Assembly (NCBI GenBank): GCA_036489565.1
Contig: DASXFN010000032.1
Coordinates: 13,807 to 77,806 of the forward strand
DNA length: 64,000 bases
Direction of reading: 5' to 3'
DNA from: JAICKN01 sp036489565
GTDB lineage: Bacteria; Acidobacteriota; Terriglobia; Terriglobales; Acidobacteriaceae
A program made the position numbers and the translations under genes. Positions 50,073 to 61,000 of this stretch are shown piece by piece (within the stretch, counting starts at the first letter, position 1; every line of letters starts with the position of its first letter). Under the pieces are notes generated by a model. That model searched no databases and was not told the origin of the DNA. It worked only from the letters and a program-made list of their open reading frames with translations.

Positions 50073-50141
50073 TTCCCTCAGGGGCTAAAGCCCGTGTTTG
50101 CAGATCTGGGCGGCACGGCTGAAGCCGTGCCCTTCCCAAAA
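50073..50141. repeat. GGGGCTAAAGCCC dispersed repeat, copy 2
   Basis: Second copy of the element at 47531. Its hairpin is GGCACGGCT-GA-AGCCGTGCC: one base differs on each arm from copy 1 and the pairing is kept. Lies between the two minus-strand genes. Confidence 0.75.
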
Positions 50142-50168
50142 CTTGATTTGTGAGATAGCTTTCGTCGC

Positions 50169-52277
50169 TTAGTTTCTTACGAGGAGCGCCAACCGCGGAA
50201 AGAGGAACTTGCCTGCCGCATCATCCACGACGTTTACCTGGCAAGTGTAGAAGCCGGGCTTGAGCTGGCTGAGAGGGACGTCCAGTTGGAAAATGGCGGC
50301 TTTGCGGTCCGGTGCGGCGAGCGATTTCGTTTCCACCAGAGGCGTTTCGTAAGACTTCACCTTGCCCTGGAAGAAAACGACGTTTGAGAGCAAGCGAACA
50401 TCGTTTTTGGATTTAGAGCCGTCGGCCTGCGCGGGATCGTAGACCTCGTAATAAAAATAAAGATGCTGGCCGTTGGAAAAGACATGGGTGACGTTGGGAA
50501 TAATTTCCGAGCCGTCGTGCACTAGAGGATCGTTGCTGATTTTTCTTTTTGGCGCGGGCTGAATCTGGTTGGCTAGGATTACGGAACTCATTTTCAGCGG
50601 CTGATTTTTCAAGTCAGGAATGGTGATATCGGTTTCAAACGAACCCATGCGTCCGGTTTCGTTTTCCCGCACCACGAACTTGAGGTGATACTGGCCTGGC
50701 GTCAGATAGAACTCGTTGTTGTACTGCACATTCTTGCGCTTGACGTCGGTGGAAGTATTTACGGCGAGCTTGACGGTGTCGCGGATTTCATCCATCGGAT
50801 GTTTTTTGTCGTCTTCCACGCCGCCGATGATGTCGAGCGTGGCCTTGTCCTGATTGCTCTTGCTGATGAAAGGAATTTCGGAGCCGGGCACGACAATGGA
50901 AATGGAGACAAAGAACTTGCCTTCGCTCAGGCGGAAATATCCGGCGGAAAGATACACGGGAAGATCGGTGCTGGGGAGTTCAGAAGCAAACTCTTCCTGC
51001 AGTTGGCGCTCGCGATTGTCCTGATTGGAATGCTTAAAGTCGGCGGGCGCGTAATAGCCTTTGCGGTATTCCAGCTTCACCCCAGGGCGCACAATGCTCA
51101 GGGAAATATGGCGATATTTTCCGTCGCGCGAGGGATTGGTGCTGTGGTATCCGATGAGGTAGTAACGTGCGGTGTCATTCTGCACGCCGGTGAAGACGCG
51201 GCTGAAGTCGTTGGAGTCGAGGAAGGCGCGGCCGCCGGTATCGCCGGCGAGGGTGACAAGCGTTTCCTGGCTGGAGAAATTTGAGTTGAAGGCATTCAGC
51301 ATAGCCTGGCCGGAATAGGCCGAAGTGCCGCGCATGCTGGCGCTCTGGGCCTCACCGCCGGGGACGACCGCTTGCAGGCCACGAATGTCCATGGTGTAAA
51401 TGGAAAGATTGGCTCGGACGGCGGCGTTGGTGGCGGCGCGCAGTTCGGATTGATTTTCAAGGCCCGTGCGGTCCATACCGCTGGAAAAATAAATCAACGA
51501 CTTCTTCTGTTGGACGTGCGCCAGCTTTTCCGCGACGGCGCGTATGGCTTCAAGGCGGCGGTCGGTGTTGAAAACGTTGTATTCGGTATCGTCGGCGGTG
51601 AAGGATTGACCGACGTCCTGCGTGCCTTCGGTGGTGCCGGTAGTTCCCTCTTCGAAGCCCTGGCCGGAACCTTCGTTGAATGCAGCGAGAACCTTTTTTA
51701 GCTGCTGCTTGTCGGAGGTAAAGTCCTGGCTGACTTCCAGATCGTTGCCTAGCGAGACAACCGCAACGAGATCGGCGGGCTGCATTTGCTTGTCCACGTA
51801 ATTTTCCGCGGCCTGGGCGGAGCGATCAATCTCATCGGGCTGCATGGCGGAAAGATCGAAGAAGAGCACGATGAGGCGATGGTCTTTGAATTCGGCGTCG
51901 GTGGTTTTTGCGGGAGCTGCAGACGCGGGTGCGGCTGTTGCGGTGCTTTGTTTTACCGCGAGTTGGGAGAGCGCAGTGCTGGGCTGCGAGGTGGCAAACG
52001 ACGGGATGGCATCGGTATTTTCCACATCGAATGAGAGGATTTTTTGCTGTTTGCCGTCCTCGGTAACTTTGAAGTCTTCGGGTTTTAAGTCGTCAACAAA
52101 TTTCCCACTCTTGTCGCGGACGCTCACGTTTACCAGAACAATTTCAGTTTGCGCGTGGAAGGTGTAATCAGCGTCCTGCTGGGCGGGCAGATAGGAGGCG
52201 ACGAGGGCCACTTCCATAATGAGGGCAAGAAGTTTGCCGGGCCATTTGCGGAACGCGTGATTTGTGCCGAGATTCAT
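50169..52277 (-). CDS. VWFA-related secreted protein
   Basis: A 702-residue protein of the VWFA-related family expanded in Acidobacteriota. ATG 52277 gives a signal-like leader (KLLALIMEVALVASYLPAQQ). EIVLVNVSVRDKSGKFVDDL, then KPEDFKVTEDGKQQKI, is the family opening. The VWA fold spans about 150-400 (LIVLFFDLSAMQPDEIDRSA, SLIYFSSGMDRTGLENQSEL, TGGRAFLDSNDFSRVF) with a degenerate MIDAS. C-terminal half is beta-rich. Follows the TonB receptor by 30 nt, so cotranscribed; function unproven. Confidence 0.82.
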   Translation of the reverse strand: MNLGTNHAFRKWPGKLLALIMEVALVASYLPAQQDADYTFHAQTEIVLVNVSVRDKSGKFVDDLKPEDFKVTEDGKQQKILSFDVENTDAIPSFATSQPSTALSQLAVKQSTATAAPASAAPAKTTDAEFKDHRLIVLFFDLSAMQPDEIDRSAQAAENYVDKQMQPADLVAVVSLGNDLEVSQDFTSDKQQLKKVLAAFNEGSGQGFEEGTTGTTEGTQDVGQSFTADDTEYNVFNTDRRLEAIRAVAEKLAHVQQKKSLIYFSSGMDRTGLENQSELRAATNAAVRANLSIYTMDIRGLQAVVPGGEAQSASMRGTSAYSGQAMLNAFNSNFSSQETLVTLAGDTGGRAFLDSNDFSRVFTGVQNDTARYYLIGYHSTNPSRDGKYRHISLSIVRPGVKLEYRKGYYAPADFKHSNQDNRERQLQEEFASELPSTDLPVYLSAGYFRLSEGKFFVSISIVVPGSEIPFISKSNQDKATLDIIGGVEDDKKHPMDEIRDTVKLAVNTSTDVKRKNVQYNNEFYLTPGQYHLKFVVRENETGRMGSFETDITIPDLKNQPLKMSSVILANQIQPAPKRKISNDPLVHDGSEIIPNVTHVFSNGQHLYFYYEVYDPAQADGSKSKNDVRLLSNVVFFQGKVKSYETPLVETKSLAAPDRKAAIFQLDVPLSQLKPGFYTCQVNVVDDAAGKFLFPRLALLVRN

Positions 52278-52307
52278 AATTTCTGATCGGTAATTCTCAA
52301 ACAAGCA

Positions 52308-55300
52308 CTAAAAGCGGAAGCGCGCTTGCAGTTGCACCGTCCGCATGGAGCCCGCACTGGTGACCAGACCAAACGTGGGCGAATTTAAGTTGGTATCAAT
52401 GGCTGAAAAATTCGGGTGATTGAAAACGTTCGACGTCGTGATGCGGAACTCCAGCATTCGGCTGTCGGCCAAGGGAAAGACTTTCGTCATGGCCATATCG
52501 AACAAGAGAGTGCCGGGGCCAATGATGCTGTTGCGTCCGGCGTCGCCGTATTGTCCCGCTGCCGGAGTGGTAAACGCGGAGGTATTAAACCACTGAATGC
52601 CACGCGCGGTGAAGATTGGGCCGCCAAGATTGGCATTACCCACAACATCGGGACGAAGCGTGCCGTTGGTGCCGCCGCCGACTTCGGCCTGATCGCCGAC
52701 GATGACCGGCGTGAACGGAAGGCCGGAGGCGATGGTCCAATCGCCGCTCCATTGCCAATCGCCCAAGATCGCCGCAGCGACTCCGCCGTTGCCCAACCAT
52801 TTCTTGTCCTTCCCGATGGGCAACTCCCACAAATAGTCGGCGGTAAAGCGGTGCGTTTGATTAAAGCTGGAGAGTCCACGCTCGGCTGCGAGGTTCAACG
52901 GATTCTGTGCGACCGAAGTTGAACCGGAAATAACTGCACCGCCGCCACCTCCTCCACCACTCCCACCAAAGCCTCCTCCACCGAAACCCGCAGTGGAGAT
53001 GACAATGCCGTTGCCGATGGAAGATGCGTTGTCGAGCGACTTCGAATAAGTGTAAGTGCCTCCGAGGGACACTCCGTTTTGCAGGCGCTTGCGAATACGA
53101 ATCGAGCCAGCATGAAGGATGGATGACCCTTGAGAAGACTCAAGATAAAAAGGCGAGACATTGCACCACACAAGGCTTTCATTTCCTGGACAAACAGCAG
53201 CGCCTGAGGAATTGGTAAGTGGTTCAAGCGTACGGTTCGGCGCTTCAAGAATGTCCAGCGCAGTCCCTTTACTTCCGGTGTAGTCCACATTCAACAACAA
53301 CGTTGGCCGGATTTCCTGCTGAACGTCCAAATCCCACATCTGTACGTAGCCAAGACGGTAATTCGGATCGACGGCAAAGTTGTTGGTGATTTGTCCCGAC
53401 GAAGGCGCTGGGAACCCGTTCTGTAAAGACAGGGTGGGAGCCCCGCCCTGCTGGATCGTATTCGTTTGAGCCGTGGCGAATGGCGGCTGGAAAGCTAGAT
53501 TTTGCGCGATGTCTTGATATTCGCCGAGATTGTAGTTAATACCGTATCCACTGCGAACCACTGTTTTTGAAAAAGGCTTCCACGCAAGGCCTATGCGGGG
53601 CGCAAAATTGTTGCGGTCCGGCTTTGTAATGGTTTGTGGAACAGTGGATTGCCCAGCAATCTGCAAAGCGGGGCTGATGGTTGGATCAAATGTCGGAGAA
53701 ACAGCGAGATTCACTAATTGATCGTTGATCTCTGAGAAGGGCGAAACATATTCGTAGCGCACGCCGAGGTTGAAACTCAGATTTCCGCGTACGCGCCATT
53801 CATCCTGGGCATATAAGTCCCAGGAATTTCCACGGAAGTGGAAGTTGCGAGTGGTTGTCGGACTAGCTCCATACTGCACAGAGGTTTCCTGCGGAAGGCC
53901 GAGAAGAAAGTCGGCAAAATCGTAACCCGTGAACGCTCCGGTAAACACGAATGCGCCGCGAGGGTTGCTGTCGTTTTCGGTATTGAGTTGGAGGCGGCGG
54001 AAATCTCCGCCCCAGCGGAGCGTGTGCTTGCCGTGGCTCCAGATCATGTTGTCGGAAAAAGTCAGGGTCTGATTGCGCAAGAGTGAAGGGCTCGTGTCTG
54101 TGAGGCCGGCCACATCCGTGAATGAAAGATTGGGAACGCCCCAGTCGAAGGGATTTTGCGAGACGCCCTGAATGCCGAGACTCCCGGCAATGTTCTGGGA
54201 GAAGGCAAAAAGGTTTTGCGTTTGGCTGCGGCTGCTATTGAACTCCACGCGCGCGGTATTGATTAGTTTTCCGAAGGTGCGGGTGTAGGAGATGGGAACA
54301 TCCCAACTGCGCACGCTCGTGGTTCCTCCTAATCCCGGAAAAGCATTGGTGAGATTGGATTCGGAATGGTGGTAATGAAGGCCAAAGCTCAGGCTGTTGC
54401 GCGGCCCCCGACCGCGACCTCGCCCTCCCTGGCGGGTGGTGGTAGCTCCCAGCGTACGATTCAGGCGAATGTTCAAATCATCGCCGCTGGTGTTGGTTGC
54501 GGTGACGAAGTGAAAATTCTGCGTGGCTCCCGGCAAATTTGGCAGCGGAATGTAGGCGAGCAGTCCCTGTGCGATGGGATTGATCTGCGGGATTGTGTCG
54601 TTGGCAAAGGGCGATGCGGTAGTGGGGTCAATGATATTTGCGATGCCGGTGAAATTGCCCAAGCGCTCGGCGGCGGTGGGAACAGTCGAAAATTCGTCAA
54701 AGGGAGTTTCTCCGCGGGTGCCGTTGTAATTAAAGAAGAAGAAAGTCTTGGAGCCACCGTTGTAAAGTTTTGGAATGTTGAGCGGGCCGCCTAAAGAAGC
54801 GCCGAAGCGGTGGGAGATGAAGTCGGGCTTGCTGGTGGGCTGGCCGGTCACGGAAAAAGGCGATGCGTTCAGAGCGCCGTCCTGGACATCGTAATAAACG
54901 CTGCCGTGTGGCTGATTACTATTGAAGCCGCCGCGACCCCGGCCTCCCCTGCCGCCTGCTCCCCCCAGAATGAATCCTCCGCCGCCACCTCCGAAGCCGC
55001 CACCAAAGCCACCGCCGAAGGTGCTGCCAAATCCGCCTCCTACGGCGCCCGGCAGGCCGCCTCCGTATTGCTGGCGCATTTCCTGAAAGCGTTGCTGCAT
55101 TTCCGCGCTGCTCATGTTGCCAAACGGGTTGGACGTGTTTCCCGCCACGGAAACAGATTCAGTCGCGGCGGTGTCTGACATTCCTGGCAACGCGCTGCTT
55201 CCTGCTCCGGATCCCGCTCCGCCCTGCCAGTTATCGGTGGCGTCGCTCTGCATGACCGACATACTTTGAAAGCCGCGTTGGTTCCCTGCTCCGGTGCTGG

Positions 55301-55826
55301 TCTGATTGCCGGACGGAATGCCCATGGCAGCAGCAAGTTCCTGCGAAGTGGCTTGCTTGGGAGCGCGGGATAGCAGGACCAATTCCATATCAACCTGTGC
55401 ATCGGGAGCGTTCGCATTGATGTGGACGTCTTGCGTGACCACCGCAAATGCTGGCATTTGAGCGCGAACCACGTAATGTCCGGCCGAAGGGACCTGAAGG
55501 GCGTAGCTTCCGTCGAGGTCTGATGATGTTGAGACTTTTTGTCCTGTGAGCGTATTGGCGGCCGTAATCGTGACGCCGGGCAACGGCTGGCTTCCGGATT
55601 TCACAAGTCCGTGGATTACTCCGGCGGGAGTCAATGGGGCCGTATTTTGGGCTGGGCTATTTTGCGGGGGGGCGTTTTGCATCGCGCTATTTTGGCCCAA
55701 CGCAAACGGCGCGAAGAGAATCGCCATCGCAAGAGTGCCATGGCGAAGCAGAGCGATCTGGCGCACAGCTTTCGATGAACTGTTTCTAAATATTTTCATG
55801 CGCGAAGATTGCGTCTGCTCTGCCAT
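52308..55826 (-). CDS. TonB-dependent receptor, Oar-like, with carboxypeptidase regulatory domain
   Basis: A 1172-residue outer-membrane beta-barrel. After a leader (RHGTLAMAILFAPFALGQNS) comes a regulatory-like domain: GVIHGLVKSGSQPLPGVTIT, SSDLDGSYALQVPSAGHYVV. A Gly-rich stretch of about 45 residues near 255-300 and a second near 990 are unusual loops. Barrel features: GRGGRGRGGFNSNQPHGSVY, RFGASLGGPLNIPKLYNGGS, ending ARFRF, the C-terminal aromatic needed for assembly. Likely takes up a polymer fragment or binds a ligand; substrate unknown. Confidence 0.88.
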   Translation of the reverse strand: MAEQTQSSRMKIFRNSSSKAVRQIALLRHGTLAMAILFAPFALGQNSAMQNAPPQNSPAQNTAPLTPAGVIHGLVKSGSQPLPGVTITAANTLTGQKVSTSSDLDGSYALQVPSAGHYVVRAQMPAFAVVTQDVHINANAPDAQVDMELVLLSRAPKQATSQELAAAMGIPSGNQTSTGAGNQRGFQSMSVMQSDATDNWQGGAGSGAGSSALPGMSDTAATESVSVAGNTSNPFGNMSSAEMQQRFQEMRQQYGGGLPGAVGGGFGSTFGGGFGGGFGGGGGGFILGGAGGRGGRGRGGFNSNQPHGSVYYDVQDGALNASPFSVTGQPTSKPDFISHRFGASLGGPLNIPKLYNGGSKTFFFFNYNGTRGETPFDEFSTVPTAAERLGNFTGIANIIDPTTASPFANDTIPQINPIAQGLLAYIPLPNLPGATQNFHFVTATNTSGDDLNIRLNRTLGATTTRQGGRGRGRGPRNSLSFGLHYHHSESNLTNAFPGLGGTTSVRSWDVPISYTRTFGKLINTARVEFNSSRSQTQNLFAFSQNIAGSLGIQGVSQNPFDWGVPNLSFTDVAGLTDTSPSLLRNQTLTFSDNMIWSHGKHTLRWGGDFRRLQLNTENDSNPRGAFVFTGAFTGYDFADFLLGLPQETSVQYGASPTTTRNFHFRGNSWDLYAQDEWRVRGNLSFNLGVRYEYVSPFSEINDQLVNLAVSPTFDPTISPALQIAGQSTVPQTITKPDRNNFAPRIGLAWKPFSKTVVRSGYGINYNLGEYQDIAQNLAFQPPFATAQTNTIQQGGAPTLSLQNGFPAPSSGQITNNFAVDPNYRLGYVQMWDLDVQQEIRPTLLLNVDYTGSKGTALDILEAPNRTLEPLTNSSGAAVCPGNESLVWCNVSPFYLESSQGSSILHAGSIRIRKRLQNGVSLGGTYTYSKSLDNASSIGNGIVISTAGFGGGGFGGSGGGGGGGAVISGSTSVAQNPLNLAAERGLSSFNQTHRFTADYLWELPIGKDKKWLGNGGVAAAILGDWQWSGDWTIASGLPFTPVIVGDQAEVGGGTNGTLRPDVVGNANLGGPIFTARGIQWFNTSAFTTPAAGQYGDAGRNSIIGPGTLLFDMAMTKVFPLADSRMLEFRITTSNVFNHPNFSAIDTNLNSPTFGLVTSAGSMRTVQLQARFRF

Positions 55827-55851
55827 AGCGGCATCATCAGATTGTCATTGG

Positions 55852-56562
55852 TTATTGCTGCTGTGGTTGCTGCGGTTGGCCACCTTGTTCGTGTGGACCG
55901 TTGCCGCCGTGCTGGCCCTGACCAAACCGCGGCTGTCCAACATTCAATTGCGAAGGCACGAAGACATTGTTCTTGAGTTCGCCACGGCCGAAAACGTGAT
56001 CCCCCACTTTAAGGTCGGTTAGCGTGACGCTCTCATTATCCTTACGGAAAGAAGTATTCTCGTCCACGGTAATATTCTGCGAGACGCCGTCAGGACGCTG
56101 GACCGTTAACTGCGTCCCGTTCATGGCGGTAATTTCGCCCATGATAATGGTCTTGCCGAGATTCTCGCGGAAGTTGCCACCCGGGCCGCCCATCCCCATT
56201 CCCATTCCGCCTTCGGGACGCTCAGCTACAACTTCAGCCTGCCAAACGCCATCTTTCTGTTCGCCGCGAACGAATACCATGTCGCCGACTTTCAAATCGG
56301 CGAGCTTGGCATCCGCGCGGCTTTTACGGAATCGCGTTTGATCGTTCACACTCACTTGCGCGGTTTGGCCGTCGCGCGTTTTTAAGGTTATGGAATTTCC
56401 AGAGATTGCAGTGATGGCGCCGCCAGTGCCGGGGCCGCGGTGGTGCTGCCAGTTTCCCTGTGCCTGTGGTTGAGCATCGGGCGGTGGCGTTTGTGGTGCG
56501 TCCTGCGCCCAAACACAAAATGATGAAACAAGAACTAAAACGATGGTGCGGGCGATGCGCAT
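55852..56562 (-). CDS. Exported DUF5666 repeat protein
   Basis: A 236-residue protein with signal peptide MRIARTIVLVLVSSFCVWAQ and perfect ribosome site AGGAGGAG. Two DUF5666 beta repeats follow (GGAITAISGNSITLKTRDGQ ... KVGDMVFVRGEQKDG, and MGEITAMNGTQLTVQRPDGV ... KVGDHVFGRGELKNN). Gly/Met and Gln-rich linkers join them, with a poly-Gln end. First gene of the DUF5666 / TonB receptor / VWFA cluster; 25 nt separate it from the receptor. Confidence 0.78.
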   Translation of the reverse strand: MRIARTIVLVLVSSFCVWAQDAPQTPPPDAQPQAQGNWQHHRGPGTGGAITAISGNSITLKTRDGQTAQVSVNDQTRFRKSRADAKLADLKVGDMVFVRGEQKDGVWQAEVVAERPEGGMGMGMGGPGGNFRENLGKTIIMGEITAMNGTQLTVQRPDGVSQNITVDENTSFRKDNESVTLTDLKVGDHVFGRGELKNNVFVPSQLNVGQPRFGQGQHGGNGPHEQGGQPQQPQQQ

Positions 56563-56876
56563 GTGACTCCTCCTGAACTAGACACGTATTGGAACACCAG
56601 TCGTTTCGCGGCACCGGTAAAGAGTCGGTCAAGGAAGGTAAAACTTTGTAAAGATGGGAGTCCGCGCTTGACCATATTCATCTTAGGATGGATGCTGCCA
56701 ATGGAACGCAAAACAAATTAGTGCAATAGGGGTTAACATAAGTAGGTCCATCAGGGCAGAAATTGCAGCAACCAAATCCCTTATACGGGTCAAACATGAT
56801 CGCATTGCCATTATCGTCGGAAGTAGATTCGGAAATAAGTTTTAAGAGGAAGCGTGGGAGGAGCGGATTTGCGGCA
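56563..56876. other. Divergent intergenic region
   Basis: 314 nt between the DUF5666 gene and the efflux operon. It contains AGGAGGAG for the leftward gene and GGGAGGAG before the rightward one. A frame from 56763 could extend the adaptor by 38 residues but would spoil its lipoprotein leader. TTGACC at about 56670 has no good -10 partner; I cannot assign promoters. Confidence 0.4.
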
Positions 56877-58058
56877 ATGAAATCTCCCTATCTGCTCGCC
56901 GCAATTTTGCTGCTTTGTCTGAGCTTTGCCGCTTGCAGCGGCAGTGACGCAAAAGGGACCGCCCATGCAGGCGCGGGACAACCTATGCCGGTCTCAGTGG
57001 CAACTGCAAAGATCCAGGACATGCCGGTTTACCTGACAGGCCTGGGCTCGGTCACCGCTTTTAATACGGTCTCGATAAAAACGCGCGTGGATGGCCAACT
57101 GGTGAAAGTCGCCTTCAAGGAAGGTCAGCATGTAAATAAAGGAGACCTGCTGGCGGTGATTGATCCTCGCCCGTATCAGGTAGCGCTCGAGCAGCAGCAG
57201 GCCACTCTCTTTAAAGATCAGGCGCAACTCCGCGATGCCCAACTGAATTACCAACGATACAAAGGATTGTTGCAGGAATCGGGCGCTATGTCGCAACAGC
57301 AAGTGGACACCCAGCAGGCGACGGTGGACCAGTTGGAAGGAACTGTGCGCACCGATCAAGCCAATATTGATAATGCAAAACTGAACCTCACTTATTGCGA
57401 CATTACGGCGCCGGTAAGCGGCCGGATTGGTCTAAGGCTGGTGGATCCCGGAAACATGGTCCATGCTGCCGATACGACCGCAATGCTGGTGATCACGCAA
57501 TTGCAGCCCATCGCGGTGTTGTTTACGTTGCCGGAAGACAGTCTGCCTTCGGTGCAAAAGCAGATGGGACAACGGTCGTTGCCGGTGGAAGCTTACAGCC
57601 GCGACGACCAGACGAAGCTGGAAAGCGGGACGCTGCTTACCATTGACAACCAGATTGACCAGACTACCGGCACAGCAAAGCTAAAGGCCGTTTTTGCGAA
57701 CAAGGATGAACAGCTCTGGCCAAACCAGTTCGTAAATATCCGCATGCTGCTGGAGACACGTAAAAAGGCGATCATTATTCCGGCGGCAGCGATTCAGCGC
57801 GGGCCGCAGGGAAATTTTGTTTATGTGGTAAAGCCGGACAAAACCGTGGACGTTCGTGAAGTACAAATTGCGTTGACGCAGAACAACGCCAGTGCCATCT
57901 CCAGTGGTGTTTCAGCCGGCGACATCGTGGTGACTGACGGTCAAGACAAACTGCAGGCGGGAAGCAAAGTTGAGCCGCGCACCCCGGGGGCGGGAAAAAC
58001 CCAGCAGGCGGAAAATGGAAGCACGCAGGACCAAACCCCAGGAACGCCCACGCAATGA
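56877..58058 (+). CDS. mdtA: RND efflux periplasmic adaptor (MdtA-type)
   Basis: A 393-residue membrane-fusion protein. ATG 56877 gives a lipoprotein leader with LSFAAC lipobox. QDMPVYLTGLGSVTAFNTVS, VDGQLVKVAFKEGQHVNKGD, LLAVIDPRPYQVALEQQQAT are the lipoyl half; the alpha hairpin follows; LTYCDITAPVSGRIGLRLVD is the second lipoyl half; IIIPAAAIQRGPQGNFVYVV the beta-barrel. Links the RND pumps encoded downstream to an outer-membrane channel not seen here. Overlaps the next start (ATGA). Confidence 0.88.
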   Translation: MKSPYLLAAILLLCLSFAACSGSDAKGTAHAGAGQPMPVSVATAKIQDMPVYLTGLGSVTAFNTVSIKTRVDGQLVKVAFKEGQHVNKGDLLAVIDPRPYQVALEQQQATLFKDQAQLRDAQLNYQRYKGLLQESGAMSQQQVDTQQATVDQLEGTVRTDQANIDNAKLNLTYCDITAPVSGRIGLRLVDPGNMVHAADTTAMLVITQLQPIAVLFTLPEDSLPSVQKQMGQRSLPVEAYSRDDQTKLESGTLLTIDNQIDQTTGTAKLKAVFANKDEQLWPNQFVNIRMLLETRKKAIIIPAAAIQRGPQGNFVYVVKPDKTVDVREVQIALTQNNASAISSGVSAGDIVVTDGQDKLQAGSKVEPRTPGAGKTQQAENGSTQDQTPGTPTQ

Positions 58059-61000
58059 GTCCGTCGCGCTTATTCATTCTTCGTCCGGTTGCAACGTCTC
58101 TACTCACCGTTGGTTTGTTGCTGGTGGGCCTGGTTGCTTATCGAGCGTTGCCGGTATCGGCGCTGCCCGAGGTGGACTATCCCACGATCCAGGTAATGAC
58201 GTTTTATCCTGGAGCGGGACCGGATGTGATGGCTTCATCGGTGACCGCGCCTTTGGAGCGGCAGTTCGGGCAAGTTCCCGGGCTGAGCCAGATGACTTCA
58301 ACGAGTTCCGCTGGAAGCTCGCTGATCACCCTGCAATTCAACCTGAATGAAGATATAGATATTGAGGAACAGCAAGTGCAGGCGGCCATCAACTCCGGTG
58401 GCACTTACCTTCCCAAGGACTTACCCAATCCGCCGATTTACAGCAAGGTAAATCCCGCCGACGCGCCGATTCTGACGCTGGCACTTACCTCGCAAACGTT
58501 GCCGCTTTCGAAAGTGGAAGACCTTGCGGACACGGCCCTGGCGCAGAAAATTTCGCAGCTTCCCGGCGTCGGGCTTGTCTCAATTAGCGGAGGACAAAAA
58601 CCAGCAGTTCGGATACAGGCGAACCCCACCGCGCTTGCTTCCTACGGAATGAGCCTGGAAGACCTGCGAACGGCCCTGGGCAATCAAAACGTTGACCAGG
58701 CCAAAGGAGTTCTGAACGGCCCCAGGCAGCAGTTCACCATCGGCGCGAATGACCAACTGCTCAGCGGAAGCGAGTACACCGGATTAGTCATTGCCTATAA
58801 GAACGGCGCTCCGGTGCGTTTATCGGATGTCGCCACGGTAGTGGATGGCGCGGAGAACACGATGCAGGCCGCGTGGATGAATCAAACGCCGGCGGTCATC
58901 GTAAACATTCAGCGCCAGCCGGGCGCGAATATCATCAGCGTATCGGACAGCATCAAGAATTTATTGCCGCAATTGCAGCATTCCATGCCGTCGTCGGTAA
59001 CACTCCAGATATTGACCGACCGTACGGAAACCATTCGAGCCTCGGTAAAAGACGTGCAGTTCACTCTCATCCTTACCATAGGCCTCGTGGTGCTCGTGAT
59101 CTTCCTTTTCCTGCGTAATCTGGCAGCCACGGTCATTCCGAGTGTCGCTGTGCCGCTCTCCATCATAGGGACTTTTGGGGTGATGTATCTGGTCGGCTAC
59201 AGCCTGAACAATCTTTCCCTGATGGCGCTGACCATTTCTACCGGGTTTGTGGTGGATGACGCCATCGTCATGATCGAGAACATCGACCGCTTTTTGGAAA
59301 AAGGATTCTCGCCGCTGGAGGCCGCGCTGAAGGGCGCGGGGCAAATTGGTTTTACGATTGTTTCATTGACGGTGTCGTTAATCGCCGTGCTCATTCCGCT
59401 GTTGTTTATGGGCGACATTGTGGGCCGATTGTTCCGGGAATTTGCGGTGACGCTGGCGGTCACTATTTTGGTCTCCGCCGTGGTGTCTTTGACCTTGACG
59501 CCCATGATGTGCGCGAAACTGCTGCGTTACAAAGATCCGGCCAAGCAAGGGCGCTTTTACAAAGCGTCAGAGAATTTTTACGAGCGCGTCATTGAATATT
59601 ACGGTCACACGCTGAAATGGGTTTTAAAGCACCAGACCGCGACGTTGATGGTCACCGCGGGCACGCTGGTGTTGACGCTGCTTTTGTACGTGTATGTGCC
59701 CAAAGGTTTCTTCCCTGTACAGGATACTGGTGTGCTAATGGGCATCACGGAAGGACCGGAAAACATTTCTTTCACCGCGCTCTCAGAGCGGCAGCAGCAA
59801 CTGGCCGCAGCCATTCTTAAAAATCCGAACGTCGCAAGCCTGTCGTCCTTTATTGGAGTAGATGGCACGAACACCACGCCGAACAGCGGACGCATTCAGA
59901 TCAATTTGAAGCCTCGCGACCAGCGCAAAGAAACAGCCACTGAAATTATTAACGATCTTGCGCCGGAGGCCGCGAAGGTCCAGGGCATTACGCTGTACCT
60001 GCAACCGGTACAGGACCTGACAGTGGAAGACCGCGTGAGCCGGACGCAGTATCAATATTCCATGGAAGACGCTGACGGCGATGAACTCGCTGTTTGGGCG
60101 CCGCGGCTCTTGGACAAATTAAAACAGTCGCCGAAGCTGCTGGATGTGGCCAGCGATGAGCAAAATGATGGCTTGGAAGCGGACCTGGTGGTGGACCGCG
60201 ATACCGCGTCAAGGTTGGGAATTCTTCCCGCCGCGATTGACAGTACTCTCTATGACGCTTTTGGACAGCGGCAGGTCTCAACCATGTACACGCAGTTGAA
60301 CCAGTATCACGTGGTGCTTGAGGTCAGCCCGCAGTTCGCGGAAAACCCGGATTCTCTGAAAAGTCTTTACGTGGCGTCTTCCACGGGGACTCAAGTCCCA
60401 CTCTCGGCCTTCAGCCACATTGAACGCCAAAATACCGCCCTGGCCATCAATCACCAGGGGCAATTTCCCGTGGTTACACTCTCCTTTAATCTTCCGCCGG
60501 GCGCGTCACTGGGAGATGCCACCACGGCGATTGATGCGGCTGAGCAGGACATTCATCTACCGGTGAGCATTCATACCAGTTTTCAGGGGACGGCTGCGGC
60601 ATTTCGCAACTCGCTATCTTCGGAGCCGTGGCTGATTCTGGCCGCCATTATCACGGTCTATATCGTTCTGGGAGTGCTTTACGAGAGTTACATTCATCCC
60701 ATCACCATTCTCTCAACGCTGCCCTCGGCCGGAGTGGGGGCGCTGCTGGCGTTATTGGTCACGGGCTACGATCTGGATGTGGTCGGGCTCATAGGAATCA
60801 TTTTGCTGATTGGCATCGTAAAGAAGAATGCCATCATGATGATTGACTTTGCTTTGGAGGCCGAACGCGAGGAAAAGAAAGAACCGGAAGAAGCTATTTT
60901 TCAGGCTTGCCTGCTGCGCTTCCGGCCGATCATGATGACGACGATGGCGGCCCTGCTTGGTGGACTGCCTCTGGCGCTGGGTACTGGCACCGGTTCAGAA

